Below are positions 43,393 through 52,828 of a stretch of 64,000 nucleotides of DNA, piece by piece (position 1 is the first letter of the stretch; every line of letters starts with the position of its first letter). This stretch comes from a bacterium. GTDB lineage: Bacteria; Krumholzibacteriota; Krumholzibacteriia; Krumholzibacteriales; Krumholzibacteriaceae. The stretch covers positions 977,960 through 1,041,959 of the forward strand of contig CP070727.1 of NCBI GenBank assembly GCA_020350885.1, in the 5' to 3' direction. The position numbers and the translations under genes are program-made. The notes below the pieces were generated by a model, which was given only the letters and a program-made list of their open reading frames with translations, was not told where the DNA came from and made no database searches.

Positions 43393-44514
43393 ATGCAGTT
43401 GTCGAAGCAGACTCGTCTATGGATGGAGATCCTCTCTGCGAAGGGAGTACGTCCTTCACGATGGCTCCGTCTCAGCACGGTAATGCCGTTGGAGAGGATC
43501 GCCGATATGATTACGAGCGGTACGGGGTGTGCAGAGCTCGAACGCCTCCTCGCACGGACGATCGACCCGCCGGATGGGGTGGCGCTTTCGCGATGCATCG
43601 AGGTGCTGGAGAACGTGGGTTGCGGTGCGTTCTCCGTCTCCGATGCCTGCTATCCAACGCTCCTGCGCGAGATCCCTGATCCACCGCCGCTTCTCTATTT
43701 CCGGGGCGAGACCGGGATCCTTGGGCGACCGGCCATCTGCATCGTCGGTTCGAGGGGTGCCTCGCGGCGGGGGAGGGTGGTGGCGGCGGCCTTCGCCCGC
43801 GACCTGTCCAGACGGGGAATAGCCGTTGTGAGCGGGCTTGCCCGCGGTATCGATCGTGCAGCGCACGAGGGGGCACTGCGTGGTGACGGCGGCACCTGTG
43901 CCGTGCTCGGGTGCGGTATCGATCTCGTCTATCCCCCGGAGCACGACGCATTGGCCGGGGAGATCGCTCGCAACGGTCTCGTTCTCTCGGAATTCCCTCC
44001 AGGGACGAAACCTCTCAGGCATCACTTCCCGTTGCGGAACAGGTTGCTGTCGGGGCTCTCGCTCGGCGTCGCCGTCATAGAGGCCGATGTCACGAGCGGT
44101 GCCCTGGGAACCGCCAGATGGGCCGTGGAGCAGAACAGGGAGATCTTCGCCGTGCCTGGGCCCATCGAGTATCCGGGGAGCAGAGGGCCGCACCGTTTGA
44201 TCCGGCAGGGTGCACACCTGGTCGAGCGGGTCGAGGACATACTCGCCGAGCTCCCTCCGTGCGGTCGGGTTGCCGAGGAGGCGGATACGCCGGTAACTGA
44301 AATCCGCTGTGATGATCTCTCCCCCGACGAGCGTGTCGTGTTCTATGCAATCGGGTGTGAACCGAAACATATTGATGAGCTTGTTGAAATCTGCCATATT
44401 CCAGCTACAGCCATCCTTCCGATCCTTCTCAATCTCGAGATGCGGGGGATGGTTGCTCCGTGCGGGGGCGGCTCCTTTACACGGACGTCATTTCTCGAGG
44501 AGCGTGTACCGTAG
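43393..44514 (+). CDS. dprA: DNA processing protein DprA
   Basis: Loads RecA on incoming single-stranded DNA during natural transformation. The 373-residue product has an N-terminal helix-rich region, then the Rossmann core: ICIVGSRGASRRG, VVSGLARGIDRAAHEGAL, GIDLVYPPEH and FPLRNRLLSG, then EQNREIFAVPGP. A winged-helix-like C-terminus (about 300-365, DELVEICHIPATAILPILLNL) follows. ATG 43393 has GGAGG six bases upstream; in-frame sequence back to 42910 overlaps the debranching gene and is rejected. Together with the type IV pilus genes this suggests natural competence (inference). Confidence 0.93.
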   Translation: MQLSKQTRLWMEILSAKGVRPSRWLRLSTVMPLERIADMITSGTGCAELERLLARTIDPPDGVALSRCIEVLENVGCGAFSVSDACYPTLLREIPDPPPLLYFRGETGILGRPAICIVGSRGASRRGRVVAAAFARDLSRRGIAVVSGLARGIDRAAHEGALRGDGGTCAVLGCGIDLVYPPEHDALAGEIARNGLVLSEFPPGTKPLRHHFPLRNRLLSGLSLGVAVIEADVTSGALGTARWAVEQNREIFAVPGPIEYPGSRGPHRLIRQGAHLVERVEDILAELPPCGRVAEEADTPVTEIRCDDLSPDERVVFYAIGCEPKHIDELVEICHIPATAILPILLNLEMRGMVAPCGGGSFTRTSFLEERVP

Positions 44515-44517
44515 GCG

Positions 44518-45672
44518 ATGGTGACAACCGATGAGACCCGGTCGAAGACGAAGCAGCGCCGGACGGTAAGCGTCAGCCGGTGTTCGTCTTACGATGTCGA
44601 AGCGGTAAGCGAGGCGTTGCACCGCTGCCTTTCTCCGATCGGAGGGATGGCGGCATTCGTGAAGCCGAACCAGCGGGTCTTCCTCAAACCGAATCTTCTC
44701 TCTGCCAAGGATCCTGCAAAGGCCGTCACCACGCATCCCGCCATTGTCGAAGCCGTAATCGGGGCGGTGCGTGAAACCGGTGCTGTCCCCGTTGTCGGTG
44801 ACAGTCCCGGCGGCGCCATTCGCGGGGTCAGGCGTGTCTGGACGAATACCGGCATGGAGGAGATGGCACGTCGCGTCGGCGTCGAGCTCATCAATCTTGA
44901 GGCATCGGGATCGAAGGCGATCAAGTTCGGACGGTACACCTTTTTCATCGCCAAACCCGTCCTGGAAGCGGATGTGATCATCAACCTGCCGAAGCTCAAG
45001 ACACATTCACTCACACTTCTCACATGTGCGGTAAAGAACATCTTCGGTGTCATACCGGGTTTCCGGAAGGGCGAGCAGCACAAGCTCTTCCCGAAGCCCA
45101 GGGAGTTTTCCGAAATGCTCGTACACCTCTACAAGCTGGTGACACCCACCTTGAATATCGTGGATGCCGTACTGGCCATGGAGGGGAACGGACCGAGTTC
45201 CGGGATGCCCCGCAAGCTGTCCTTCATGCTCGCCGGAGAGGACGCCGTTGCGATCGATACGGTCGCCGCTGCTATTGTCGGATTTCCGGACGGCGCGATC
45301 GAGACGACGCGCATCGCAGCAGAGATGGGGCTCGGGGAGGGTGGGCTCGAACGGATCGAGCTTGCAGGTGATGGAATCGATGTCCGGCCGGAACACTACG
45401 AGCTTCCCTCGAACCTGGCAGTCAGGTTGATTCCCCGTCCTCTCGCAAGACTCGTTGCGCCGCTCGTTTGGGTCAAGCCCTCGATCGATCCGGAGCGCTG
45501 TACGGGGTGCGCGTTCTGTTTCGAGAGCTGCCCGGTGCAGGCGATCCAGAAGAACGGCGCCGTATACTGCATCGATGATAAGCGGTGTGTCACATGTCTC
45601 TGCTGTCACGAACTCTGCCCGGAATCGAGTGTCGTCATCAGGATGAGCTGGCTCGCCCGGCATGTTACATGA
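44518..45672 (+). CDS. DUF362 protein with two C-terminal 4Fe-4S clusters
   Basis: The 384-residue product has a DUF362 domain (about residues 40-300; VFLKPNLLSAKDP, VGDSPGGA, NLPKLKTHSLTLLTCAVKN) and a ferredoxin-type tail with CTGCAFCFESCP and CVTCLCCHELCP. These supply eight cysteines for two 4Fe-4S clusters. The family's biochemical role is unsettled; an electron-transfer or iron-sulfur-dependent enzymatic role is likely. There is no signal peptide, so it is cytoplasmic. It begins three bases after the dprA stop. Confidence 0.85.
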   Translation: MVTTDETRSKTKQRRTVSVSRCSSYDVEAVSEALHRCLSPIGGMAAFVKPNQRVFLKPNLLSAKDPAKAVTTHPAIVEAVIGAVRETGAVPVVGDSPGGAIRGVRRVWTNTGMEEMARRVGVELINLEASGSKAIKFGRYTFFIAKPVLEADVIINLPKLKTHSLTLLTCAVKNIFGVIPGFRKGEQHKLFPKPREFSEMLVHLYKLVTPTLNIVDAVLAMEGNGPSSGMPRKLSFMLAGEDAVAIDTVAAAIVGFPDGAIETTRIAAEMGLGEGGLERIELAGDGIDVRPEHYELPSNLAVRLIPRPLARLVAPLVWVKPSIDPERCTGCAFCFESCPVQAIQKNGAVYCIDDKRCVTCLCCHELCPESSVVIRMSWLARHVT

Positions 45673-45758
45673 ACGGAGTGATTATCGCCTTCTCGGGGTG
45701 AGAGGTGGTCTAGCCGCCCGAGCGGCGTTAGCCGGGTGGGATCGAAGGACGGGAGGTT

Positions 45759-46676
45759 ATGTCCAGCGTGCAACGGAAACGGTTCCAGCACCGGCTCGAG
45801 CTCTTTGGCGTCAGGCTCGTTACCGGCCTCCTCGGTATCCTCCCGCTGCGATGGTCGGTTGCACTCGGCGGCGTGCTCGGTAGAATAGCCTTCGATCTCC
45901 TTCGTATCAGGCGTTCCGTCACACTCACTAATCTGGAACGCGCCCTTGGGTCCACCCTCACCCGCGGGGAGCGGATCGTGACCGCCCGCCGCTCCTATAT
46001 CAATTTTGCCAAGTCGATGGTCGAGTTTGCCCTGCTCGGCCATCTGGCACCCCAACGGCTCAGGTCCCTCGTCCGTTTGAGGGATTTCCACCATATCGAC
46101 CGAGCCCTCTCAAATGGTTCGGGCGCGCTGGTCATCACCGGGCATTTTGGCAGCTGGGAACTCCTCGGGGCGGCCACTGCTGCCAACGGTTACCCGGTGG
46201 ATTTTCTCGTCGGCCAGCAATCGAACCGTCTGGTCGACGACCTTATGAATGAGCTTCGAAGAAAGGCCGGAATCGGCATCATCTCACGTGGAATCGCCGC
46301 TCGCGGTGTTCTCGGTTCGATAAAGAACAACCACATCGTTGCACTCCTCTCCGACCAGGATGCTCGCAGGATGGGGATATTCGTCGACTTCTTCGGGACC
46401 CCCGCTTCCACCTTCCAGGGGGTGGCGCAATTCGCATACCGCACGGACTGCCCGATCTTCTGTGTCTTTATCATTCGTCTGGACGATGGGACACACGATG
46501 CAGTCTGCCTGCCCCCGATTGAAGTGCGGGCTGGTGCCGATCGTGATGAAGAGGTACGGCGTCTTACGGAGGAGCATACCAGACGGCTGGAAGAATACGT
46601 CACCCGGTATCCCGAGCACTACTTCTGGGCGCACCGCCGCTGGAAGACGCGGCCGCCGGCAACGGGAGTCTCCTGA
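45759..46676 (+). CDS. LpxL/HtrB-like lysophospholipid or lipid A acyltransferase
   Basis: Inner-membrane acyltransferase that probably adds a secondary acyl chain to lipid A or a related glycolipid. The 305-residue product has an N-terminal hydrophobic segment (about residues 17-50), the catalytic HxxxxD/E motif in TGHFGSWELLG (about 129-139), the LSDQDARRMGIFVDFFG segment and a terminal HYFWAHRRWKTRP. All of these are standard for the family. GGGAGG precedes the ATG. The acyl donor and acceptor cannot be told from sequence. Confidence 0.88.
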   Translation: MSSVQRKRFQHRLELFGVRLVTGLLGILPLRWSVALGGVLGRIAFDLLRIRRSVTLTNLERALGSTLTRGERIVTARRSYINFAKSMVEFALLGHLAPQRLRSLVRLRDFHHIDRALSNGSGALVITGHFGSWELLGAATAANGYPVDFLVGQQSNRLVDDLMNELRRKAGIGIISRGIAARGVLGSIKNNHIVALLSDQDARRMGIFVDFFGTPASTFQGVAQFAYRTDCPIFCVFIIRLDDGTHDAVCLPPIEVRAGADRDEEVRRLTEEHTRRLEEYVTRYPEHYFWAHRRWKTRPPATGVS

Positions 46677-46683
46677 GTGTTCC

Positions 46684-47031
46684 TTAAGTCTTCTTGTCCT
46701 TGCCCTTCTCCTCCACGGGCGGTAGCGTTGTCTGGAAGCCGATGGATTGTGCGTCGGCTTTGCCGGGTTTCTGCGGAGGAAGTTTGATCTCTCCGAAGGA
46801 GTCCTCGTACTTCTTGATCGTACGTTCGAGAACAACGTGGAGCGACTTTGCCGATTGCGGCGTCATGACGATGCGTGAGAATACCTTGGCCTTTTTTGCG
46901 CCCGGCAACATTCGGGCGAAGTCGACAATAAACTCCGACTGCGTATGGGCCGTAAGCACAAAATTGGAATAGATACCCTCTGCTGCTTTTTCATCGAGTT
47001 CGACCGAGATGGGCTGCGGCTGTGCCTGCAT
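46684..47031 (-). CDS. DUF3467 domain protein
   Basis: The 115-residue product matches the DUF3467 pattern: an N-terminal NFVLTAHTQSEFIVDFA, the core RIVMTPQSAKSLHVVLERTI and YEDSFGEI. A charged, Pro/Lys-rich tail follows. The function of this small cytoplasmic family is unknown. AAAGGAG lies five bases before the ATG. It is convergent with the acyltransferase, seven bases apart. Confidence 0.8.
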   Translation of the reverse strand: MQAQPQPISVELDEKAAEGIYSNFVLTAHTQSEFIVDFARMLPGAKKAKVFSRIVMTPQSAKSLHVVLERTIKKYEDSFGEIKLPPQKPGKADAQSIGFQTTLPPVEEKGKDKKT

Positions 47032-47164
47032 GCATGCTCCTTTCGGACAGGGTATGCACTATCTTTTCAAAATGCGTCCGTTCTGATATGATGAAGCAGC
47101 CTCAGTGGGAGAGTCAATAGAGGATTGCGGCGGCCGATCCCTCATGGTGCGTGGTGAGTCGCCT

Positions 47165-47599
47165 ATGGCGTTACTATGTCCACGATGCGGTAGAGAGTAT
47201 GATGTCACACTCTTCGAGTACGGGCACCGGATCCGTTGCCCGTGCGGGGAGCTGATCACGCACGAGAGCGGTCACAGGATCGAGTGGGAACCCGACTGGG
47301 AATCAATCGAGCGCGAGCTCTTCGGTCCCGACGAACTCCGCCGCCGCCGGCTCGATAGGCAGGAGATGGAAAGGATACGCAGGCAAGCCGATCGGATCAC
47401 CTCGCTTATCCTCTACAGCGATCTACCCCGTGTCGATGTCGAGATCGAGATTCGTGCCTTCAAGCGGTCCGTTCTCGATACATTTCCCGAAAGGGCCGCC
47501 TTGTTCGATGCGCTCTATATAGGCCGGTTCAAGAGGTTGTGGAGCCAGTTTCGTGATACCGAGGAAGGGCTCTTCGACGGTGAAACCCCTTCTGATTAA
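47165..47599 (+). CDS. Zinc-ribbon protein of unknown function
   Basis: The 144-residue product opens with a four-cysteine zinc ribbon (LLCPRCGREYDVTLFEYG ... CPCGELI, about residues 4-31), then an acidic and Arg-rich helical region. No family name is recognised. ATG 47165 is preferred because GGTGAG lies six bases upstream and the ribbon then starts at residue 2; in-frame starts at 47144 and 47105 also exist. It may be a nucleic-acid or protein-binding regulator, which is inference. Confidence 0.65.
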   Translation: MALLCPRCGREYDVTLFEYGHRIRCPCGELITHESGHRIEWEPDWESIERELFGPDELRRRRLDRQEMERIRRQADRITSLILYSDLPRVDVEIEIRAFKRSVLDTFPERAALFDALYIGRFKRLWSQFRDTEEGLFDGETPSD

Positions 47600-47706
47600 T
47601 ACCTTGATCGAAATCATACCTGCAGGTATATTTCCCGAAGTTACGCTATAGAACACGGAAGATTGTGTCCTGTAAGACCGCTCTGGACCGGAGTGAGAGG
47701 AGGGCC

Positions 47707-48684
47707 ATGCGGCGACGCAGGGTACGCAGGATATGCGAGGCGATGAAGGGGTCGACGGTAGCCGTGATCGGCGACCTCATGCTGGACCGCTACATCTGGG
47801 GGCAGGTGGAGCGGATCAGCCCCGAAGCACCGGTTCCGGTCGTCTCGGTCGAAAGTACCAACGTGAGGATGGGGGGGGCTGCGAACGTCGCATGGAACCT
47901 CGTATCCCTCGGTATAACGGTTCCGCTCGTCGCCGTTGTAGGCACGGATCCCTCGGCGCGCCAGATTCGCACAATCATTGCGGAGAGCGGAATCGAAACG
48001 GGCTTGCTGGTAAAGGATCGCAACAGGGTTACGACTGAAAAGATACGGATCATCGCTCATAACCAACAGGTCGTGCGGGCGGATTTCGAGGCGACGGTCG
48101 AGGTGGTGGGGAAATCCCTAGGGAGGCTGCTTGATGCGATCGAGCGGGCCGTACGACGGGCCGATCTGGTTGTGGTCTCCGATTACGGAAAGGGAGTAGT
48201 CTGCGCTCCCGTCATGGACAAGGTACGGAGCCTTGCGGCGGAAAGGGGAATCCCCGTTCTGGTCGATCCGAAGGAGGGGCATTTTGCACTCTACCGCGGC
48301 TGCTTTGCCATCACTCCAAACACGAAGGAGGCCGGGGGATTCTACAATACAAAGATCAAATCCGATGAAGAGCTCGAGAAGGTCGGACGATCGCTCCTGC
48401 ACGACCTGGAGGCCACCGCCGTGCTCATCACGAGGGGAGAGGGGGGGATGACCCTCTTCGGAGAGGGGCAAGCGACACGCCACTTTTCCACCATGGCGAG
48501 CGACGTATACGATGTGACCGGGGCGGGTGATACCGTGATCGGTATCCTGGGCGCCGCACTCGTAGCGGGCGCCGCCATCGGGGAGGCGATCGAGCTGGCG
48601 AACGCCGCGGCGGGGATCGTCGTCCGTGAAGTCGGCACCGCAGCGGTCGGTGCCGACGAGCTCATTTCAGCCTTTCGGGCGTGA
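47707..48684 (+). CDS. rfaE1: D-glycero-beta-D-manno-heptose-7-phosphate kinase (HldE domain 1 / RfaE1)
   Basis: PfkB-family kinase of the ADP-heptose pathway for LPS inner core. The 325-residue product has VAVIGDLMLDRYIWGQVERISPEAP, split here as GDLMLDRYIWG and ERISPEAPVPVV, then GGAANVAWNL, VSDYGKGV and the PfkB anion hole with catalytic Asp in DVTGAGDTVIG. ATG 47707 follows GAGAGGAGGG. The kinase and adenylyltransferase are separate here rather than fused as in E. coli HldE. Confidence 0.9.
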   Translation: MRRRRVRRICEAMKGSTVAVIGDLMLDRYIWGQVERISPEAPVPVVSVESTNVRMGGAANVAWNLVSLGITVPLVAVVGTDPSARQIRTIIAESGIETGLLVKDRNRVTTEKIRIIAHNQQVVRADFEATVEVVGKSLGRLLDAIERAVRRADLVVVSDYGKGVVCAPVMDKVRSLAAERGIPVLVDPKEGHFALYRGCFAITPNTKEAGGFYNTKIKSDEELEKVGRSLLHDLEATAVLITRGEGGMTLFGEGQATRHFSTMASDVYDVTGAGDTVIGILGAALVAGAAIGEAIELANAAAGIVVREVGTAAVGADELISAFRA

Positions 48685-48688
48685 AGGA

Positions 48689-49168
48689 ATGGATGAGGCG
48701 AACAGCAGAGTACTGGAGAGTGAGGATCTCGGGCGCTTCAGGGAGGAGCACTGCACGGACAGGATCGTCTTTACGAACGGCTGCTTCGATCTCCTGCACC
48801 GGGGTCATGTCTGGCTACTCGGCCGGGCTCGAGAATTCGGTAGTTGCCTGATCGTCGGGATCAACAGCGATGATTCGCTCAGGCGTCTCAAGGGCGCCTC
48901 GAGACCGCTCATGCATCAGGACGATAGAGCCTTCATACTGCTCCAGCTCCGTTCAGTCGATTATGTAACGGTCTTCGATGAAGACACCCCCCTGGAGACG
49001 ATCCGTAAGCTGAAACCCGACGTGCTCGTCAAGGGCGCCGAATACGAAAAGGACGAGATCGTCGGAGGAGACTACGTGGAAGCGCTCGGTGGACGCGTTG
49101 AACGGATCGAGATGCTCGAATCCTACTCGACGAGCGACCTGATCGAACGGATAAAACGTGAGGCTTGA
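48689..49168 (+). CDS. rfaE2: D-glycero-beta-D-manno-heptose 1-phosphate adenylyltransferase (HldE domain 2 / RfaE2)
   Basis: Cytidylyltransferase-like enzyme that forms ADP-heptose. The 159-residue product has the FTNGCFDLLHRGHVWLL motif (about residues 27-43; HxGH nucleotide site), GINSDDSLRRLKG and the C-terminal ESYSTSDLIERI. ATG 48689 has AAGGA directly adjacent, which is too close for an ordinary ribosome site. Being four bases past the kinase stop, it probably relies on coupling. The phosphatase gmhB and isomerase gmhA are not in the window. Confidence 0.9.
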   Translation: MDEANSRVLESEDLGRFREEHCTDRIVFTNGCFDLLHRGHVWLLGRAREFGSCLIVGINSDDSLRRLKGASRPLMHQDDRAFILLQLRSVDYVTVFDEDTPLETIRKLKPDVLVKGAEYEKDEIVGGDYVEALGGRVERIEMLESYSTSDLIERIKREA

Positions 49169-49248
49169 GGGAATTCGGATCGCTGGCCGTCCCCGGCCGA
49201 TCGTCGCTGACAGTTGCTATATCTACTGCGGAGGTGAACTGTTCTGTT

Positions 49249-50562
49249 ATGGCTAAGAGAAGAATCGTAATTATGGGGGCGGCGGGAAGGGATTTTCATA
49301 ATTTCAACACGTTGTACCGCGAGGATGAAGCTGTCGAGGTCGTTGCCTTCACCGCGACACAGATCCCGGATATCGAGGGGCGGCGCTACCCCGCAGAGCT
49401 TGCGGGCGGGCTCTATTCCGAAGGTATCCCGATTGTGGCCGAGGATGAGCTGGCCGATCTCATCGTGAATGAAGCAATCGACGAGGTCGTCTTCAGCTAC
49501 AGCGATGTCTCGAACCAATACGTGATGGAGAAAGCACAGTTCGTAAACGCACTCGGAGCCCACTTCACGGTCGTCGGTGCGGGTCCCACGATGATCGCCA
49601 GCTCGAAACCCGTCGTCAGTGTCTGCGCGATACGGACCGGATGCGGAAAGAGCCAGACGACGAGACGGGTGGCCGCCATCCTGCTCGAAGCTGGCAAGAA
49701 GGTTGTGGCCGTTCGGCACCCGATGCCGTACGGCGATCTGGCGAAGCAACGTGTTCAGCGGTTCGCAACGCTCGAAGATCTCGAAACACACGGTTGTACC
49801 ATCGAGGAGATCGAGGAGTACGAACCACACATCGTAAAGGGTGTCGTCGTGTATGCGGGTGTTGATTACGAGGCGATACTCAGGGAGGCCGAGAAGGAGG
49901 CGGATGTCATCGTGTGGGACGGCGGAAACAACGACATGCCGTTCTACAGGGCGGATCTCAAGATCGTCGTTACCGATCCACACCGTCCGGGGCATGAGCT
50001 TACCTACTTTCCCGGTCTTACGAACCTCCTCCTGGCCGATGCCGTCGTAATCAACAAGATCGATACCGCCGATATGAGCGGTGTGGATGAGGTGCGGCGC
50101 AACATCGCCCGTTTCAATCCCGATGCGGTGGTGATCGATGCCGCCTCCCCGCTCCACGTCGAGAACGGATCGCTGATCACCGGGAAACGGGTCCTCTGCG
50201 TCGAGGATGGTCCGACACTCACGCACGGGGGAATGAAGTACGGAGCGGCGGTTATGGCCGCACGGAAATTCCAGGCAGCCGAGATCGTCGATCCGCGTCC
50301 GTACGTGACGGGAAAGATCGGGCGTACGTTCGAACGGTATCCCGACATCGGCCGGCTCCTGCCGGCGATGGGGTATGGTGAGGAACAGGTAAGGGATCTC
50401 GAGCGGACGATCGCAAAGGTCGACTGCGATCTGGTCGTCATCGGAACCCCGATCGATCTCGGCAGAATCGTAACCATCCCGCAACCGTCCCTGCGGGTCA
50501 CCTACGAGCTGGCGGAGATCGGGCGGCCCAACCTCGAGGATGCACTCAAGGGCATCCTATGA
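49249..50562 (+). CDS. Cyclic 2,3-diphosphoglycerate synthetase-like GTPase (COG2403 family)
   Basis: The 437-residue product has an N-terminal Rossmann-like domain (RRIVIMGAAGRDFHNFN, about residues 4-20), a P-loop (IRTGCGKSQTTRRVA, about 128-142), VWDGGNNDMPF and NKID. These match the family that includes archaeal cDPG synthetase and uncharacterised bacterial GTPases. True cDPG synthesis in this organism is unproven. ATG 49249 has GGAGGTGA 11 bases upstream; in-frame sequence back to TTG 49165 is poor. It lies between heptose genes and sucCD. Confidence 0.82.
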   Translation: MAKRRIVIMGAAGRDFHNFNTLYREDEAVEVVAFTATQIPDIEGRRYPAELAGGLYSEGIPIVAEDELADLIVNEAIDEVVFSYSDVSNQYVMEKAQFVNALGAHFTVVGAGPTMIASSKPVVSVCAIRTGCGKSQTTRRVAAILLEAGKKVVAVRHPMPYGDLAKQRVQRFATLEDLETHGCTIEEIEEYEPHIVKGVVVYAGVDYEAILREAEKEADVIVWDGGNNDMPFYRADLKIVVTDPHRPGHELTYFPGLTNLLLADAVVINKIDTADMSGVDEVRRNIARFNPDAVVIDAASPLHVENGSLITGKRVLCVEDGPTLTHGGMKYGAAVMAARKFQAAEIVDPRPYVTGKIGRTFERYPDIGRLLPAMGYGEEQVRDLERTIAKVDCDLVVIGTPIDLGRIVTIPQPSLRVTYELAEIGRPNLEDALKGIL

Positions 50563-50628
50563 TGATAAACCATATTCTGAGATGAATAACGCAATACACT
50601 GTATTAATGTAAGTAACGGAGGTTTAGA

Positions 50629-51762
50629 TTGAAGATTCATGAGGCCCACGCACGGAAGATATTCAGCGATTTCGGCCTTCCCGTTCCGCCAAGCCGCATG
50701 ATCACGAGCTCCGCAGAGGCACGTGCCGCAACCGAAGAGATCCCCGGTCCCTTCGTTGTCAAGGCGCAGGTGCTCGTCGGTGGTAGGGGAAAGGCCGGGG
50801 GTGTGAAGCTGGCCGGGACACCGGATGAGGCGGTCGAGAAGGCCGAGACAATCCTCGGCATGGAGATCAAGGGCATTACCGTGGACAAGGTCCTGATCGC
50901 CCACGCCGTCGATATCGCACACGAGCTCTACGCCGGTATCATCGTGGACCGCCGCAGCAGGAGACCCCTCATGATGGTCTCTCCCTCCGGCGGTATCGAT
51001 ATAGAGGAGGTTGCACGCACCACACCGGAGAAGATTCTCAAGATCCGGATCGATCCGATGTGGGGCCTCCTGCCCTTCCAGATACGGCAGATGACTTCGT
51101 TTCTCACGGATGACAGGGAGGCGGCGAAGCAGATCGGGCGGGCTCTGGCCGCCCTCTACCAGGCGTTCATGGGTGTTGATGCCTCGCTGGCGGAGATCAA
51201 CCCGCTCGTCATAAGTCCCGACAGGAAGGTGTGGGCAATCGATGCCAAGATAAATATCGATGACAACGGGCTCATCCGGCGGAAGTCGATCGCAGAACTT
51301 AGGGACGAATCGGCGGAGGATCCCGGTGAGGTCGAGGCCAGGTCGAACGGCCTTTCGTTCGTCAAGCTCGACGGCTCCATCGGCTGCATCGTGAACGGCG
51401 CCGGCCTGGCAATGGCCACGATGGATATGATAAAGCACTACGGCGCAGAGCCGGCCAACTTCCTCGATATCGGCGGGAGCTCGAGCCCGGAGAAGGTGCT
51501 GGCCGCAATGCGGATCATCCTGCGGGATCCTAACGTGAAATCGATTCTCATCAATATCTTCGGTGGAATCACCCGCTGTGACGATGTAGCGAGTGGAATC
51601 ATCGAAGCAAAAAACGAGCTCGGGATCGATGTACCCCTCGTTGTGCGCCTCACAGGAACCAACGAGGAGGCCGCAAAGAAGATCCTCGCCGGAACCGATC
51701 TCATACCGGCGGAGACGATGGATGGAGGAGTTAAGAAAGCGATTGAGATGGCAGGTTCATGA
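50629..51762 (+). CDS. sucC: Succinyl-CoA synthetase beta subunit
   Basis: ATP-grasp subunit of the TCA-cycle ligase. The 377-residue product begins MKIHEAHARKIFSDFGLPVP, has KAQVLVGGRGKAGGVK in the ATP-grasp domain, and carries the CoA-ligase domain with ILINIFGGITRCDDVA. The start is TTG with CGGAGGT five to six bases upstream; no better start exists. Unlike the usual tight operon, 111 AT-rich bases separate it from sucD. Confidence 0.94.
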   Translation: MKIHEAHARKIFSDFGLPVPPSRMITSSAEARAATEEIPGPFVVKAQVLVGGRGKAGGVKLAGTPDEAVEKAETILGMEIKGITVDKVLIAHAVDIAHELYAGIIVDRRSRRPLMMVSPSGGIDIEEVARTTPEKILKIRIDPMWGLLPFQIRQMTSFLTDDREAAKQIGRALAALYQAFMGVDASLAEINPLVISPDRKVWAIDAKINIDDNGLIRRKSIAELRDESAEDPGEVEARSNGLSFVKLDGSIGCIVNGAGLAMATMDMIKHYGAEPANFLDIGGSSSPEKVLAAMRIILRDPNVKSILINIFGGITRCDDVASGIIEAKNELGIDVPLVVRLTGTNEEAAKKILAGTDLIPAETMDGGVKKAIEMAGS

Positions 51763-51873
51763 TATTGTAAATAAAAGAGTTATTAATTATTACATCTATT
51801 GTTTCTTTGGGTTCTGAAACGTTTCTATCACATCCGTGTTTCGGATCCAGAGACCGAGTAGAAGGAGGAGGAT

Positions 51874-52746
51874 TTGAGCATACTAGTCGATGAGGCCACG
51901 CAGGTCATCGTGCAGGGCATTACGGGAAGGGATGGAGCCTTCCATACCCACCAGATGATCGAGTACGGGACGAAGGTGGTTGGGGGGGTTACACCGGGCA
52001 AGGGTGGAGTGAAAACGGAAGACGGTGTTCCGGTATTCAACAGTATGTCGGAGGCCGTCGCCGAGACCGGCGCCAATACCAGCGTCGTCTATGTCCCTGC
52101 CACATTCGCCGCAGACGCCGTGTGCGAGGCGGCGGATGCCGCTATAACACTTGTCGTCTGTATCACGGAGGGGATTCCCGTTCAAGACATGGTCAAGATC
52201 CTTCCGTACCTCGACTCGCGCGGTGCCAGGATGATCGGCCCGAACAGCCCGGGTATCATCTCGCCCGGAAAGAGTAAGGTTGGTATCATGCCGGGTGCCA
52301 TCCACAGGCAGGGACCGGTAGGTGTCGTCTCTCGAAGCGGAACGCTCACCTATGAGGTCGTCTACCATCTCTCCGAACTCGGTCTCGGCCAGTCGACCTG
52401 TATGGGCATCGGGGGTGATCCGATCGTAGGTACGAATTTACTCGATGCCCTTGCGCTCTTCGCCGACGATGATCAAACGGATGCAGTGGTCTTGATCGGT
52501 GAGATCGGAGGGAACGATGAGGAGGAGGCAGCCGCCGTCATCGCCCGGAACTATCCGAAGAAGGTGGCTGCGTTCATCGCCGGCAGGACTGCACCGCCTG
52601 GCAAACGGATGGGTCATGCCGGTGCGATCGTAACGGGTGGTACCGGGACCGCAGCCGAGAAGATTGCCGCCTTCGAGAAGGCCGGTGTCGAGGTTGCCGA
52701 CACGCCGGCAGACGTAGCCCGGATCATGAAGGGATTGCTGACGTAA
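51874..52746 (+). CDS. sucD: Succinyl-CoA synthetase alpha subunit
   Basis: CoA-binding subunit. The 290-residue product has [47 protein letters not shown], and the phosphohistidine in [10 protein letters not shown]. The start is again a TTG, preceded by GAAGGAGGAGG. Length and motifs are standard. Confidence 0.95.
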   Translation: MSILVDEATQVIVQGITGRDGAFHTHQMIEYGTKVVGGVTPGKGGVKTEDGVPVFNSMSEAVAETGANTSVVYVPATFAADAVCEAADAAITLVVCITEGIPVQDMVKILPYLDSRGARMIGPNSPGIISPGKSKVGIMPGAIHRQGPVGVVSRSGTLTYEVVYHLSELGLGQSTCMGIGGDPIVGTNLLDALALFADDDQTDAVVLIGEIGGNDEEEAAAVIARNYPKKVAAFIAGRTAPPGKRMGHAGAIVTGGTGTAAEKIAAFEKAGVEVADTPADVARIMKGLLT

Positions 52747-52828
52747 CCCGTTCACATGACGATACGGCACCGATTCGTGCCATATGCGGGAGAAATCGAT
52801 TTCGCGACCGAGTGACCGGAGGTTGTAT

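Noticed and set aside
45709-45735. GC-rich stem between the DUF362 gene and the acyltransferase, considered as a tRNA fragment
   Set aside because: No cloverleaf, anticodon arm or T-loop could be drawn; it is only a short hairpin.
47616-47629. Perfect 14-bp palindrome ATACCTGCAGGTAT upstream of the heptose kinase
   Set aside because: A few palindromes of this length are expected by chance in 64 kb, and no second copy or promoter context was seen.
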